Positions 42,706-51,420 of a stretch of 64,000 nt of DNA are shown here, one piece after another. The position numbers and the translations under genes were made by a program. This DNA comes from Hoeflea sp. (lineage in GTDB: Bacteria > Pseudomonadota > Alphaproteobacteria > Rhizobiales > Rhizobiaceae), in NCBI GenBank assembly GCA_020637795.1, contig JACKJT010000002.1, positions 806,001 through 870,000 of the forward strand, read 5' to 3'. The notes beneath the pieces are model-generated. The model was not told the origin of the DNA and searched no databases. It worked only from the letters and a program-made list of their open reading frames with translations. How positions within the stretch are numbered: position 1 is the stretch's first letter; each line of letters begins with the position of its first letter.

Positions 42706-43193
42706 ACGAAGCCAAAGCACCTGAGACTGAAAAGGCCGAACCCTTTCAGCGGCTCGGCGAGATCGGCTTGTCCAATTTCGCCCCCTACCTGATGAATCGC
42801 ATCATGGGCCGCTACAATGCCGATCTGCGGCAGGAAATGACCGGCCTGGGGCTGACAACGCCGAAAATGCGCGCGCTTGCGGTTCTCTCGGTCATCGACG
42901 ACCTGCCGATCAGCGACCTGGCGGTCTATGCCGTGGTGGAACAGTCGACGCTCAGCCGCGCGCTGGAGCAGCTTGCCTCCGACGGCCTGGTCCGGCGCGA
43001 CCCCGATCCCAACGACAGCCGTGTGACCCGCATCGGCATCACCGAGACCGGCCGTGCGGCACTCGACCAGCTCTGGCCATCGATGGCCCGGGTCTACGCG
43101 CAGATGTTCAAGGGCATTCCGGCGGAAGAGCGGCAAGCCTTCGTCACCACCCTGCAGAAAATGCTCAAGAACATCCGCAAGCACGATTTCTAA
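42702..43193 (+). CDS. MarR family transcriptional regulator (second copy)
   Basis: 163 residues. The winged helix includes ISDLAVYAVVEQSTLSRALE (recognition helix), QLASDGLVRRDPDPNDSRVT (wing with the DxR motif) and IGITETGRAALDQLWP. The N-terminal helix has GEIGLSNFAPYLMNRIMGRY. It differs clearly from the MarR at 28364, so the two systems probably sense different ligands. It is translationally coupled to the FAD gene upstream and lies 18 bp before iorA. Likely autoregulator acting at 40197-40217. Confidence 0.88.
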   Translation: MNEAKAPETEKAEPFQRLGEIGLSNFAPYLMNRIMGRYNADLRQEMTGLGLTTPKMRALAVLSVIDDLPISDLAVYAVVEQSTLSRALEQLASDGLVRRDPDPNDSRVTRIGITETGRAALDQLWPSMARVYAQMFKGIPAEERQAFVTTLQKMLKNIRKHDF

Positions 43194-43211
43194 TGACGGG
43201 AAAGACACAGC

Positions 43212-45359
43212 ATGGCTGAACGCTCATTCGCCAAGGAAGTCCAGAAACTCAAGATCGGGGAAGGCGAAACCTTCTCCGGCGAGGGTATTCTGGCGCTGAC
43301 CAAGGCGCTTCTGGAAGCCGGCGTCGGCTATGTCGGCGGCTACCAGGGCGCGCCGATCAGCCACCTGATGGACGTTCTGGCCGATGCCGAGGAGATCCTC
43401 ACCGAACTCGGCGTGCGCTACGAGGCCAATGCCTCCGAGGCAGCAGCCGCGGCGATGCTGGCAGCCTCCGTGCATTACCCGATCCGCGGAGCGGTCACCT
43501 TCAAGGGACCGGTCGGCGTAAATGTCGCCTCCGATGCGCTGGCCAACCTGTCTTCATCCGGCGTCACCGGCGGCGCGCTGGTGATCATCGGCGAGGATTA
43601 CGGCGAAGGCTCCTCGATCATGCAAGAGCGCAGCCATGCCTTCGCCATGAAATCGCAGATGTGGCTGCTCGATCCGCGGCCCAACCTGCCCTCCATCGTC
43701 CAGTCGGTGCACCAGGGGTTCGAGCTCTCGGAAGCAAGTAACACGCCGGTGATGCTGATGGTCCGCATCCGCTCCTGCCACGTCACCGGCAGCTTCCAGG
43801 CCAGGGACAACAAGCGTCCGCCGTTTACCGTCAAGGATGCGCTGGCCAATCCGCGCAGCGATTATGCCCGCGTCGTGCTGCCGCCGATGTCCTACATGCA
43901 GGAACACGACAAGATCAACAATCGCTGGCCGGCGGCGCAGAAATTTATCGTCGAGCACAAGCTCAACGAGATGTTCGGCCCGAAGGAAGCCCCCGTCGGC
44001 ATCGTGTTGCAGGGCGGCATGTACAACGGCGTGATCCGGGCGCTGCAGCGCCTCGGCCTCGCCGACATCCACGGCGACACCGAGATCCCTCTCTACGTGC
44101 TCAATGTCACCTACCCGCTGGTCCATGACGAGTTCTTCGAGTTCTGCGAAGGCAAGTCCTCGGTTCTGGTGGTCGAGGAAGGCCAGCCCGAATTCATCGA
44201 GCAGGCATTGGGTTCGGCGCTCTTCCGGGCCGGAAAGAACATCAGCCTGCACGGCAAGGACATGCTGCCGATGGCAGGCGAATACACCGGCCAGGTGATG
44301 CTCGACGGCATCGAGGCATTCCTGAAGAAGGCTGCGCCCGAACTGCTTCCCGCCCGCCTGCGCGCACCCAACTCAGAGGAGAAGCCAGCGCTGCCTGATC
44401 TCTCCAAGACCGTGCCGATCCGTCCGCCCGGGTTCTGCACCGGCTGCCCGGAACGGCCGATTTTCGCCGCCCTGAAAATGACAGAGCAGGAATTCGGCAA
44501 GCACCAGATCGCCGGCGACATCGGCTGCCACCTGTTCGCCAGCCTGCCGCCGTTCGAGATCGGCGGCTCGACCATGGGCTACGGGCTGGGGCCCGCCTCC
44601 AACGCCGCCTTCGACGGCGGTGGCGAAAAACGCTCGATCTCCATCATTGGCGATGGCGGTTTCTGGCACAACGGCCTCTCGTCCTCGATCGGCAACGCGG
44701 TCTACAACAAGTCCGACGGCGTCATTGTTGTCGTCGACAATTTCTATTCCGCCGCCACCGGCGGCCAGGACATCCTGTCCTCGCGCGCCGACAACGCCTC
44801 CAAGGCCACCGGCCATCCGATCGCCGATGCGGTCAGGGGCGTCGGCGTCAAATGGGTGCGTCAGATCGACCGCACCTACGATGTGCCGAAGATGCGCGAG
44901 ATCCTGAAAGAGGCTCTGACCACCGACCATGTCGGGCCCAAGGTCATCGTCGCCTCGTCGGAATGCATGCTCAACAGGCAGCGCCGCGAAAAGCCGCTGA
45001 TGAACAAGGCCATCAAGGAAGGCCGCCGGGTCGAGAAGCCGCGCTTTGGCGTCGACGAGGACATCTGCACCGGCGATCACGCCTGCATCCGGCTGTCGGG
45101 CTGCCCGTCGCTGTCGCTCAAGAAACTTGATGATCCGCTCCGGGACGATCCGGTCGCCAGCATCGACCAGAGCTGTGTCGGCTGTGGCAATTGCGGCGAA
45201 GTCGCCGATGCCGCGGTGCTGTGCCCGTCCTTCTTCCGCGCCGATGTCGTGCACAATCCGGGCTGGTTCGAACGCACGCTCGGTTCTTTCACCAGCCGCG
45301 CCATCGCCTGGCTGCAAAACCGCCGCTCCCGCGGCCGCATCGAATTCGTCCGGACCTGA
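43212..45359 (+). CDS. iorA: Indolepyruvate:ferredoxin oxidoreductase, alpha subunit (IorA-type)
   Basis: 715 residues, a TPP-dependent 2-oxoacid oxidoreductase. The N-terminal pyrimidine-binding domain contains GVGYVGGYQGAPISHLMDVL and GAVTFKGPVGVNVASDALAN. The TPP/Mg site is SIIGDGGFWHNGLSSSIGNA followed by VVDNFYSAATGG. The C-terminal ferredoxin-like domain has Cys in DICTGDHACIRLSGCPSLS and QSCVGCGNCGEVADAAVLCP for iron-sulphur clusters. Such enzymes convert aryl 2-oxoacids to aryl-CoA, CO2 and reduced ferredoxin. With the isatin-hydrolase-like gene, 2-aminophenylglyoxylate is an attractive substrate (inference). Confidence 0.9.
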   Translation: MAERSFAKEVQKLKIGEGETFSGEGILALTKALLEAGVGYVGGYQGAPISHLMDVLADAEEILTELGVRYEANASEAAAAAMLAASVHYPIRGAVTFKGPVGVNVASDALANLSSSGVTGGALVIIGEDYGEGSSIMQERSHAFAMKSQMWLLDPRPNLPSIVQSVHQGFELSEASNTPVMLMVRIRSCHVTGSFQARDNKRPPFTVKDALANPRSDYARVVLPPMSYMQEHDKINNRWPAAQKFIVEHKLNEMFGPKEAPVGIVLQGGMYNGVIRALQRLGLADIHGDTEIPLYVLNVTYPLVHDEFFEFCEGKSSVLVVEEGQPEFIEQALGSALFRAGKNISLHGKDMLPMAGEYTGQVMLDGIEAFLKKAAPELLPARLRAPNSEEKPALPDLSKTVPIRPPGFCTGCPERPIFAALKMTEQEFGKHQIAGDIGCHLFASLPPFEIGGSTMGYGLGPASNAAFDGGGEKRSISIIGDGGFWHNGLSSSIGNAVYNKSDGVIVVVDNFYSAATGGQDILSSRADNASKATGHPIADAVRGVGVKWVRQIDRTYDVPKMREILKEALTTDHVGPKVIVASSECMLNRQRREKPLMNKAIKEGRRVEKPRFGVDEDICTGDHACIRLSGCPSLSLKKLDDPLRDDPVASIDQSCVGCGNCGEVADAAVLCPSFFRADVVHNPGWFERTLGSFTSRAIAWLQNRRSRGRIEFVRT

Positions 45360-45362
45360 TTA

Positions 45363-46946
45363 ATGGCAAGCAAGACCCAAACAGCACTGCAATCCAAGGC
45401 CCATGACCCGGCGCTGGACCAGATCATCAAGCTGGCGATCATGGCGGTCGGCGGCCAGGGTGGCGGCGTTCTCACCAACTGGATCGAGGATTGCGCCCAT
45501 CGCAATGGCTACGTGGTGCAGGCGACCTCGGTGGCCGGTGTCGCCCAGCGCACCGGCGCGACGATCTACTACATGGAGATGGCCCCGGCCCAGGAACGCG
45601 CTCCGGTGTTCTCGCTTCTGCCGGCTGCCGGTGACGTCGACATCCTGGTCGCCGCCGAGATGATGGAGGCCGGCCGCGCCATCATGCGCGGTTTCGTCAC
45701 CCCCGACCGCACGACACTGATCGCGTCCTCCCACCGGGCGCTGGCGGTCTCGGAAAAGACCGTGCCCGGCGACGGCATCGCCGATTCCGAGGAAGTGATC
45801 GCCGCAGCCGAAATCGCCGCACAGCGCTTCATCGCCTTCGACATGGAGAAGATGGCGGTCGACGCGGGCTCGATGATCTCGGCCAGCCTGTTCGGCGCAC
45901 TCGCCGGTTCCGGCGCCCTTCCCTTCGAGCGCGAGAGTTTCGAAGCCGCGATCAAAGCTTCGGGCCGCGGTGTCGAGGCGAGCCTTCGTGCCTTCGCAGC
46001 CGGTTTCGAGGCCGCTGCCGGCGGCAAGATCGAACGGCCCCAGGCTGGCCAGGCAAAACTCCCGGCAGCCAATGCGCCGGCGGGACCGAAGCATCTGGTC
46101 GAGCAGTGGTCCAAGCTCGAAGCCCGCGCGGCCGCCATGCCCGAAGCCGCGCGCGACATGGCACTTACCGGGCTTCGCGCCGTGGTGGATTTCCAGGACC
46201 TCGATTATGGCGCCGAGTATCTTGACCGGCTCGAACAAGTGCTTGCCCAGGACGACCCCGCCAAGGGGCATGAGCTCACCCGGGAAGCCGCGAAGTACAT
46301 CGCCAAGGCGATGGCCTATGACGACGTCTTCCGCGTTGCCGACCTCAAGACCCGCGGCAGCCGTTTTGCCCGGGTTCGCACCGAGATTGCGCCTGCCAAG
46401 GGCGCGCAGATGAAGCTGACCGAATTCATGCATCCCCGCGCCGAGGAAATCGTCGGCATGATGCCATCCGGCCTCGGCCGCCGGCTTTCGAATAGTCAGG
46501 GCAGCATGCGGCTCATCGACCGGCTGTTCAACAAGGGCCGCAGGCTCAGGACCGACAGGCTGCTGCCCTTCGCCCAGCTCTACGTGCTTGGCGGGCTGCG
46601 CAAGTACCGGCGCGGCACCTTGCGCCATGCCATCGAGAAGGAACACATGGAAGCCTGGCTCGACAAGGCCATGACCTACCGCAAGATCGACTATGCGCTC
46701 GGCGTCGAAACCCTGCGCAACCGCCGCCTGGTCAAGGGCTACTCGGACACCCATGCGCGCGGCTTGTCCAAGTTCGACCGGGTTATGGATGGCGTGGCCC
46801 TGCTCGCCGGCCGCGACGATGCTGCCCACTGGTGCAGGCTCCTGCGCGAGGCGGCGCTCGCCGATGAAAAGGGCGACCAGCTCGAAGGCGCGCTCAAGAC
46901 CGTCCGGTCCTTTGCCGGTCAGGCCGAGACCGTGCTACAGAACTGA
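45363..46946 (+). CDS. iorB: Indolepyruvate:ferredoxin oxidoreductase, beta subunit with C-terminal DUF6537-like extension (IorB-type)
   Basis: 527 residues. The N-terminal 200 form the gamma-type 2-oxoacid oxidoreductase domain: IMAVGGQGGGVLTNWIEDCA, TSVAGVAQRTGATIYYMEMA and GDVDILVAAEMMEAGRAIM. A long helical, charged C-terminal extension (from about residue 230, EYLDRLEQVLAQDDPAKGHE to FRKYRRGTL-like sequence) is the usual addition in the proteobacterial large IorB. It starts 3 bp after the alpha-subunit stop and is the last gene of the rightward operon. The two subunits must assemble to work. Confidence 0.9.
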   Translation: MASKTQTALQSKAHDPALDQIIKLAIMAVGGQGGGVLTNWIEDCAHRNGYVVQATSVAGVAQRTGATIYYMEMAPAQERAPVFSLLPAAGDVDILVAAEMMEAGRAIMRGFVTPDRTTLIASSHRALAVSEKTVPGDGIADSEEVIAAAEIAAQRFIAFDMEKMAVDAGSMISASLFGALAGSGALPFERESFEAAIKASGRGVEASLRAFAAGFEAAAGGKIERPQAGQAKLPAANAPAGPKHLVEQWSKLEARAAAMPEAARDMALTGLRAVVDFQDLDYGAEYLDRLEQVLAQDDPAKGHELTREAAKYIAKAMAYDDVFRVADLKTRGSRFARVRTEIAPAKGAQMKLTEFMHPRAEEIVGMMPSGLGRRLSNSQGSMRLIDRLFNKGRRLRTDRLLPFAQLYVLGGLRKYRRGTLRHAIEKEHMEAWLDKAMTYRKIDYALGVETLRNRRLVKGYSDTHARGLSKFDRVMDGVALLAGRDDAAHWCRLLREAALADEKGDQLEGALKTVRSFAGQAETVLQN

Positions 46947-47070
46947 TTCAGTCTGCCCGGAAGACGTCGCAAGCCATTGAACGAGTAGATGTTTTTGCCT
47001 GCGCTGGACCTGAAAAATCGGTGCCGCGCCTGCAGTGGTCAACTCCTTTGAGGTCTCTGTACCGCCCAAC

Positions 47071-48174
47071 TCAGAAGAACGGGAGTTCCACCACCTTGGC
47101 GCAAACGACACCATTTGGGCGGACAATCTCGACTGTCTGGTCCGGCTTGCAGGATGCGGCAACCAGCCCGTAGCCGATGTTCGATTGCAGGCGCGGAGAC
47201 CACACACAGGTGGTCATACTGCCAACCTTGATCCCGTTCTGCCGGATCTCCTCCCAGGATAACCCGATAGGCTGCGGTGTATCGCCTTCAAGAACAAGAC
47301 CAAGCTGATGTCGTTTCGGCCCTGCGGCCGCAATCCTGCGCAGCGCCTGAATGCCCACCACTTCGTCAGGTACATCGAGATCGACAAATTTTCCGAGCCG
47401 CACTTCAAATGGACTGGTTGTCTCGTCAGTGTCTCCGACACTGTTGAGCAGTCCGCTTTCCACACGCTCTGCCGACGAAGGCGCTCCCGGTCCGATACCC
47501 CACGGTTGGCCGGCCTCCTTGACAAGGTTCCATAGCGCGGCCCCTTTTCTCCCGTCACGAAGATACAGCTCGAACCCGCCCTGCTTTGACCAGCCCGAGC
47601 GTTGTACCGTAACCGGAATTCCCGCGATCTCGGTTTCCTTGAACCAGAAATACTTCAACTCCCTTACCCAGTCGCCGAAGAGCGAAGCAACAACGGCTTC
47701 GGCCTTGGGACCCTGTACAGCCAGCGGAGAAACATCCGGCTCGCTGATCTCGACATCCAGCCCGCGTTCGGCCGCGATCGCCCGCGCCCAAAGCCACATG
47801 TCCGAATCCGCGATCGAGAACCAGAAGAGACAGTCGGAAAGCTTGAGCACAATCGGGTCATTGATGAGAAAACCGTCGTGATTGCAAATAGGCACATACT
47901 TGCCCTGCCCGACCTTGCACACCGACAAATCGCGCGCACAGAGGATCTGCGCAAGCCGTCCGGCATCCGGCCCGGCGAGTTGCACCTGGCGCTCGACGCC
48001 GACATCCCACATCGACACTCCGGTCATCAGGCGCCAGTACTCTGCCTCCGGATCCCCGAAGCTCATCGGCAGCATCATGCGATTGTAGACCGATGCCGAC
48101 GTCATGCCGTCGTCCAGTGCCGATTGATAAAACGGTGACGGACGCAGCCGGGTAGTCGGATGGATCTGAGGCAT
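47071..48174 (-). CDS. DmdA-like aminomethyltransferase/demethylase (GcvT fold)
   Basis: 367 residues, a tetrahydrofolate-binding GcvT/DmdA family protein. YNRMMLPMSFGDPEAEYWRL, MWDVGVERQVQLAGPDAGRL, ADSDMWLWARAIAAERGLDV, SPLAVQGPKAEAVV and VQRSGWSKQGGFELYL follow the order of DMSP demethylase DmdA, including the Trp in SGWSKQGG (residue 195). It may move a methyl group from DMSP or another methylated compound to tetrahydrofolate; true DmdA specificity is not proven. The start at ATG 48174 is chosen; a longer frame would overlap the divergent LysR promoter. Base composition looks slightly less GC-rich than its neighbours. Confidence 0.75.
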   Translation of the reverse strand: MPQIHPTTRLRPSPFYQSALDDGMTSASVYNRMMLPMSFGDPEAEYWRLMTGVSMWDVGVERQVQLAGPDAGRLAQILCARDLSVCKVGQGKYVPICNHDGFLINDPIVLKLSDCLFWFSIADSDMWLWARAIAAERGLDVEISEPDVSPLAVQGPKAEAVVASLFGDWVRELKYFWFKETEIAGIPVTVQRSGWSKQGGFELYLRDGRKGAALWNLVKEAGQPWGIGPGAPSSAERVESGLLNSVGDTDETTSPFEVRLGKFVDLDVPDEVVGIQALRRIAAAGPKRHQLGLVLEGDTPQPIGLSWEEIRQNGIKVGSMTTCVWSPRLQSNIGYGLVAASCKPDQTVEIVRPNGVVCAKVVELPFF

Positions 48175-48293
48175 GCTGTACTTCCGCAAATGGGTCGCGA
48201 TCTGAACAGGCGGGATTAGAAATTCATGGCATGAGAGCGTCAACCGACGTATTGGTCGGCTCAGACGTCGTTTTCGTTATGACGAGATCATGC

Positions 48294-49208
48294 ATGACCC
48301 GAAAACTGCCACCACTCACCTGGCTTCGTGCATTCGAGGCCTCTGCCCGAAGCCTCAGCTTCACCCAGGCAGCAGTAGAACTGAACCTGACCCAGGCCGC
48401 GATCTCAAAGCAGGTCAAGCTTCTCGAACTCTATCTCCGCGAACAGCTTTTCATCCGCAATCCCCGCAGTCTCGAACTGACCAAGACCGGCGCGGCCTAC
48501 CTGCCGAAAGTGCGCGACAGCTTCGACCGCCTCGCTGCGGGAACCTATGAAGTCTTCGGTCGTCGGCGGAGCGAATTGCTGACGGTGCGCTGCGCCGTCG
48601 GTTTTTCGGTCAACTGGCTGGGCCCGCGCCTACCGCGTTTCATGGAACGCCATCCGGGACTGTTCATTCGCATTGTCTCCAGCGTGTGGGGCGAGGAATT
48701 CGACCGGGAGCAGTTTGATTTCGACATTCGTTACGGAGTTGGCAAATGGCCCGGCCTGAATTCTCAGCGCCTCACCTGGGAGACCATAACCCCGGTCTGC
48801 AGCCCTCTCCTGCTGCAAGGTGAGAACGCCATACGCAGACCCGAGGATCTCGCCAACCACCCGCTCTTGCACGTGCTGGGATACGAGGAAGGCTGGGGTC
48901 TGTGGCTCAATGCCGCCGGACTCGGCGGCGAAATCGACAAGGGGCGCGGCCTGCATTTCGACACTTCCCTGATTGCATTCGAAGTTGCCGCGAAAGGCGC
49001 AGGGGTCGCCCTCGGTCGTTCATCCATGACAGGAGAGGACCTTTTATCGGGCCGCCTTGTCACACCGTTCGATCTCGCCATACCGATCGATGAGGCGTTT
49101 CATCTTATCTCTCCGCCGGAAGAAACTGCCCATCCCGACGCGATTCTGTTCCGCGACTGGCTGCGGGAGGAAGCGGGACTTGAGAAAGCGGCCGAAACCC
49201 TTAAGTAG
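48294..49208 (+). CDS. LysR family regulator (GcvA-like), divergent from the DmdA-like gene
   Basis: 304 residues. The N-terminal helix-turn-helix is LPPLTWLRAFEASARSLSFT then QAAVELNLTQAAISKQVKLL, a GcvA-like opening. The C-terminal periplasmic-binding-protein-like effector domain follows (RFMERHPGLFIRIVSSVWGE; FDTSLIAFEVAAKGAGVALG). Starts at 48231 and 48279 are also possible; 48294 best fits family length. The 120-bp divergent spacing is typical of a LysR that controls its neighbour and itself, so it probably regulates the DmdA-like gene. Inducer unknown. Confidence 0.85.
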   Translation: MTRKLPPLTWLRAFEASARSLSFTQAAVELNLTQAAISKQVKLLELYLREQLFIRNPRSLELTKTGAAYLPKVRDSFDRLAAGTYEVFGRRRSELLTVRCAVGFSVNWLGPRLPRFMERHPGLFIRIVSSVWGEEFDREQFDFDIRYGVGKWPGLNSQRLTWETITPVCSPLLLQGENAIRRPEDLANHPLLHVLGYEEGWGLWLNAAGLGGEIDKGRGLHFDTSLIAFEVAAKGAGVALGRSSMTGEDLLSGRLVTPFDLAIPIDEAFHLISPPEETAHPDAILFRDWLREEAGLEKAAETLK

Positions 49209-49286
49209 ACAGGCAGAGCGAGGACGACCTCCCCCATCCGGGAAGATTGAAGCCGGGACGACCCGGCAATGACCCTGGAGCCTTCC

Positions 49287-49712
49287 ATGCGGGACACCAA
49301 AGACCGGATCCGTCACGCGCTGAGTTTTGAGATCATCGCGCTGTTTCTTGTCATTCCGCTGGGCGCCTGGGGGTTTGGCCTGTCGCTTGGCCATGTCGGC
49401 GTTGTTGCCCTGGTCAGCGCCACGATCGCCACCGGGTGGAACTATCTCTACAATCTGTTGTTCGACCACGCCCTGATCAGGCTTTTGGGCCATGTGGGAA
49501 AATCGCTTGTGGTACGCGTTCTCCACGCCCTTCTGTTCGAAGGCGGGCTGCTGATAATCCTGTTGCCGTTCATCGCCTGGTATCTCGGCGTCGGGCTGAT
49601 CGAGGCCTTCCTGATGGATATGTCCTTTACGGTGTTCTATCTTGTCTACGCATTTGCCTTCAACTGTCTCTACGACCTGCTCTTTCCCCTGCCCGCGGCC
49701 GCCCGCCCATGA
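49287..49712 (+). CDS. PACE family efflux transporter
   Basis: 141 residues with four hydrophobic helices in two tandem BTP units. The opening MRDTKDRIRHALSFEIIALF and the second half VRVLHALLFEGGLLIILLPF with YLVYAFAFNCLYDLLFP are the PACE (AceI-like) signatures; Glu in SFE is the conserved proton-coupling acid of helix 1. PACE proteins export biocides such as chlorhexidine or short polyamines; physiological substrate unknown here. GGAG lies six bases before ATG 49287, preferred to ATG 49269. PACE genes are often next to a LysR gene, here upstream on the same strand. Confidence 0.85.
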   Translation: MRDTKDRIRHALSFEIIALFLVIPLGAWGFGLSLGHVGVVALVSATIATGWNYLYNLLFDHALIRLLGHVGKSLVVRVLHALLFEGGLLIILLPFIAWYLGVGLIEAFLMDMSFTVFYLVYAFAFNCLYDLLFPLPAAARP

Positions 49713-49763
49713 AACGCCGCGTCAAGGCGGGTAGACGAAACGATGCAGGGTGCGAAAACGAAA

Positions 49764-49789
49764 ACGGCCGCGGAGTGATCCGCGGCCGT
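49764..49789 (-). terminator. Strong terminator at the end of the second binding-protein gene
   Basis: An 11-bp perfect stem (ACGGCCGCGGA 49764-49774 with TCCGCGGCCGT 49779-49789) and 4-nt loop. On the minus strand it is followed by TTTTCGTTTT, so it ends the binding-protein transcript; on the plus strand only a short CTTTG follows, giving weak termination for the PACE gene. Confidence 0.8.
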
Positions 49790-49812
49790 CTTTGATTGAT
49801 CCCGGTTTTCGG

Positions 49813-51420
49813 TCAGGCAAACCACCAGCGTTCGGCAACCTTGTTGCCGTCGCTCTGCCAGTTGGCGGCAACCTGTTCATCATGGGCAAGGTTCTTGCCA
49901 TGGGCATGAATGAAGCTTGCCCACATGCCGACGATGGCGCCGCCATCATCCTGCAGCAGCTTCTGTGCTTCCCAGTACTGATCCTTGCGCTTGGCTTCGT
50001 CGGTCTCGGAGCGGGCCATGATCACCAGCTCGTTGAACTTGTCGGCCGACTCGCCGGTTTTCCAGGCGGTGTCGTTCCACTCGGTGTCCGCGGTGTAGGC
50101 CGCCGAATACATCCAGTCCTGGGTCGGGCGACCGCCCCAGTAGCAGGCGCACCACGGCTTCTTGTTCCAGACGTTGGACCAGTAGCCGTCGCTCGGCTCA
50201 CGCACCAGTTCGATCTCGATCCCGGCTTCCTTGGCCGAAGCCGCAACAAGCTGGGCCGCATCCACTGCGCCCGGGAAGGCCGCATCGGAGACGGAAAGCT
50301 GGATCGCGCCCGAATGACCCGACTTCTTGTAGTGGAACGCTGCCTTTTCGGCATCGAACTCGTGCGACGGCAACTCGGTGTTGAAGAACGGCATCGACGC
50401 GTTCACCGGCACGTCGTTGCCGGGCTCACCATTGCCGAGCAGGATCTTGTCGACCAGTTCCTGGCGCTTGATCGCGTATTTAAGGGCCATGCGCAGGTCG
50501 TAATTGTCGAAGGGCGCCGCATTCACCCGCATCGGGAACGTGTAATGCTGCGTACCCGTGGTCTTGAGGATGTCGAGCGTCGGCACCCGGCCGAGCAGCG
50601 TCACCGTCTTCGGATCGACATTGTCGATGAAATCCATGTCACCGTTCATGATCGCATTCTGGCGCGCGGTGGTGTCGGACAGCGTCACCATTTCGACTTC
50701 ATCGAAGTGGGCCCGACCTTCCTTGAAGTAGTTCGGGTTGCGCTTCATCTGGATCCGGACGCCAGGCTCGTAGCTCTCGACGATGTAGCCGCCGGTACCC
50801 ACGGGGCTGTTCGGATCGGTGATCGAACCGCCTTCCGACGGCATGATCATGATGTGGTAGTCGGAGACGATGTAGGGGAAGTCGGCATTGCCGCCGTCGA
50901 GTTCGAAGATCACCCGGTTGTCGCCGTCCTTCTTGATCTCCGTGATCGCCGAAAGCAGGCCCTTGGCGGCGGACTTGGAATTCTCGTCACGGTGATAATT
51001 GAACGTGGCGATCACATCGTCGGCGGTCATTGTCTTGCCGTTGTGGAATTCAACGCCCTTGCGCAGGTCGAATACCCAGGTCTTTGCCCCGTTCGAGGGC
51101 TCGAAGCCCGATGCGAGTTCAGGGATCAGCTTGCCGTCATTGTTGACTTCGGTGAGATGGTTGCCGCGGGCATAGACAATCGCCTGGGTCATGCCGTTTT
51201 CCGACGTGCCGGCATCCAGCGCATCCGTGGTCGAACCGTAAGACGAACCCAGCCTGAACTTGCCGCCTTTCTTCGGAGTGGCCGCAAGTACATCGGTCGC
51301 GAGCGTCAGCGCCGATGGAACCGCAAGGCCTGCAGCAATGGCAGCCTTGATGAACTGGCGGCGGTCAATCTGGCCCTCGCTCAGCCAGCGTGCCTGCTTT
51401 TTCAGATATTCGTCTCTCAT
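49813..51420 (-). CDS. Family-5 substrate-binding protein, Tat-exported (second peptide-type importer)
   Basis: 535 residues. The N-terminus MRDEYLKKQARWLSEGQIDR followed by RQFIKAAIAAGLAVPSA is an extended twin-arginine signal with a long n-region. The mature protein is a family-5 binding protein: VVEFHNGKTMTADDVIATF-type block, SVGTGGYIVESYEPGVRIQM-type block and NLRMALKYAIKRQELVDKI-type block are recognisable. It is transcribed divergently from its permease genes across a 411-bp gap, an unusual split for these operons. GGAGGCTGAC precedes ATG 51420. Ligand unknown. Confidence 0.9.
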   Translation of the reverse strand: MRDEYLKKQARWLSEGQIDRRQFIKAAIAAGLAVPSALTLATDVLAATPKKGGKFRLGSSYGSTTDALDAGTSENGMTQAIVYARGNHLTEVNNDGKLIPELASGFEPSNGAKTWVFDLRKGVEFHNGKTMTADDVIATFNYHRDENSKSAAKGLLSAITEIKKDGDNRVIFELDGGNADFPYIVSDYHIMIMPSEGGSITDPNSPVGTGGYIVESYEPGVRIQMKRNPNYFKEGRAHFDEVEMVTLSDTTARQNAIMNGDMDFIDNVDPKTVTLLGRVPTLDILKTTGTQHYTFPMRVNAAPFDNYDLRMALKYAIKRQELVDKILLGNGEPGNDVPVNASMPFFNTELPSHEFDAEKAAFHYKKSGHSGAIQLSVSDAAFPGAVDAAQLVAASAKEAGIEIELVREPSDGYWSNVWNKKPWCACYWGGRPTQDWMYSAAYTADTEWNDTAWKTGESADKFNELVIMARSETDEAKRKDQYWEAQKLLQDDGGAIVGMWASFIHAHGKNLAHDEQVAANWQSDGNKVAERWWFA

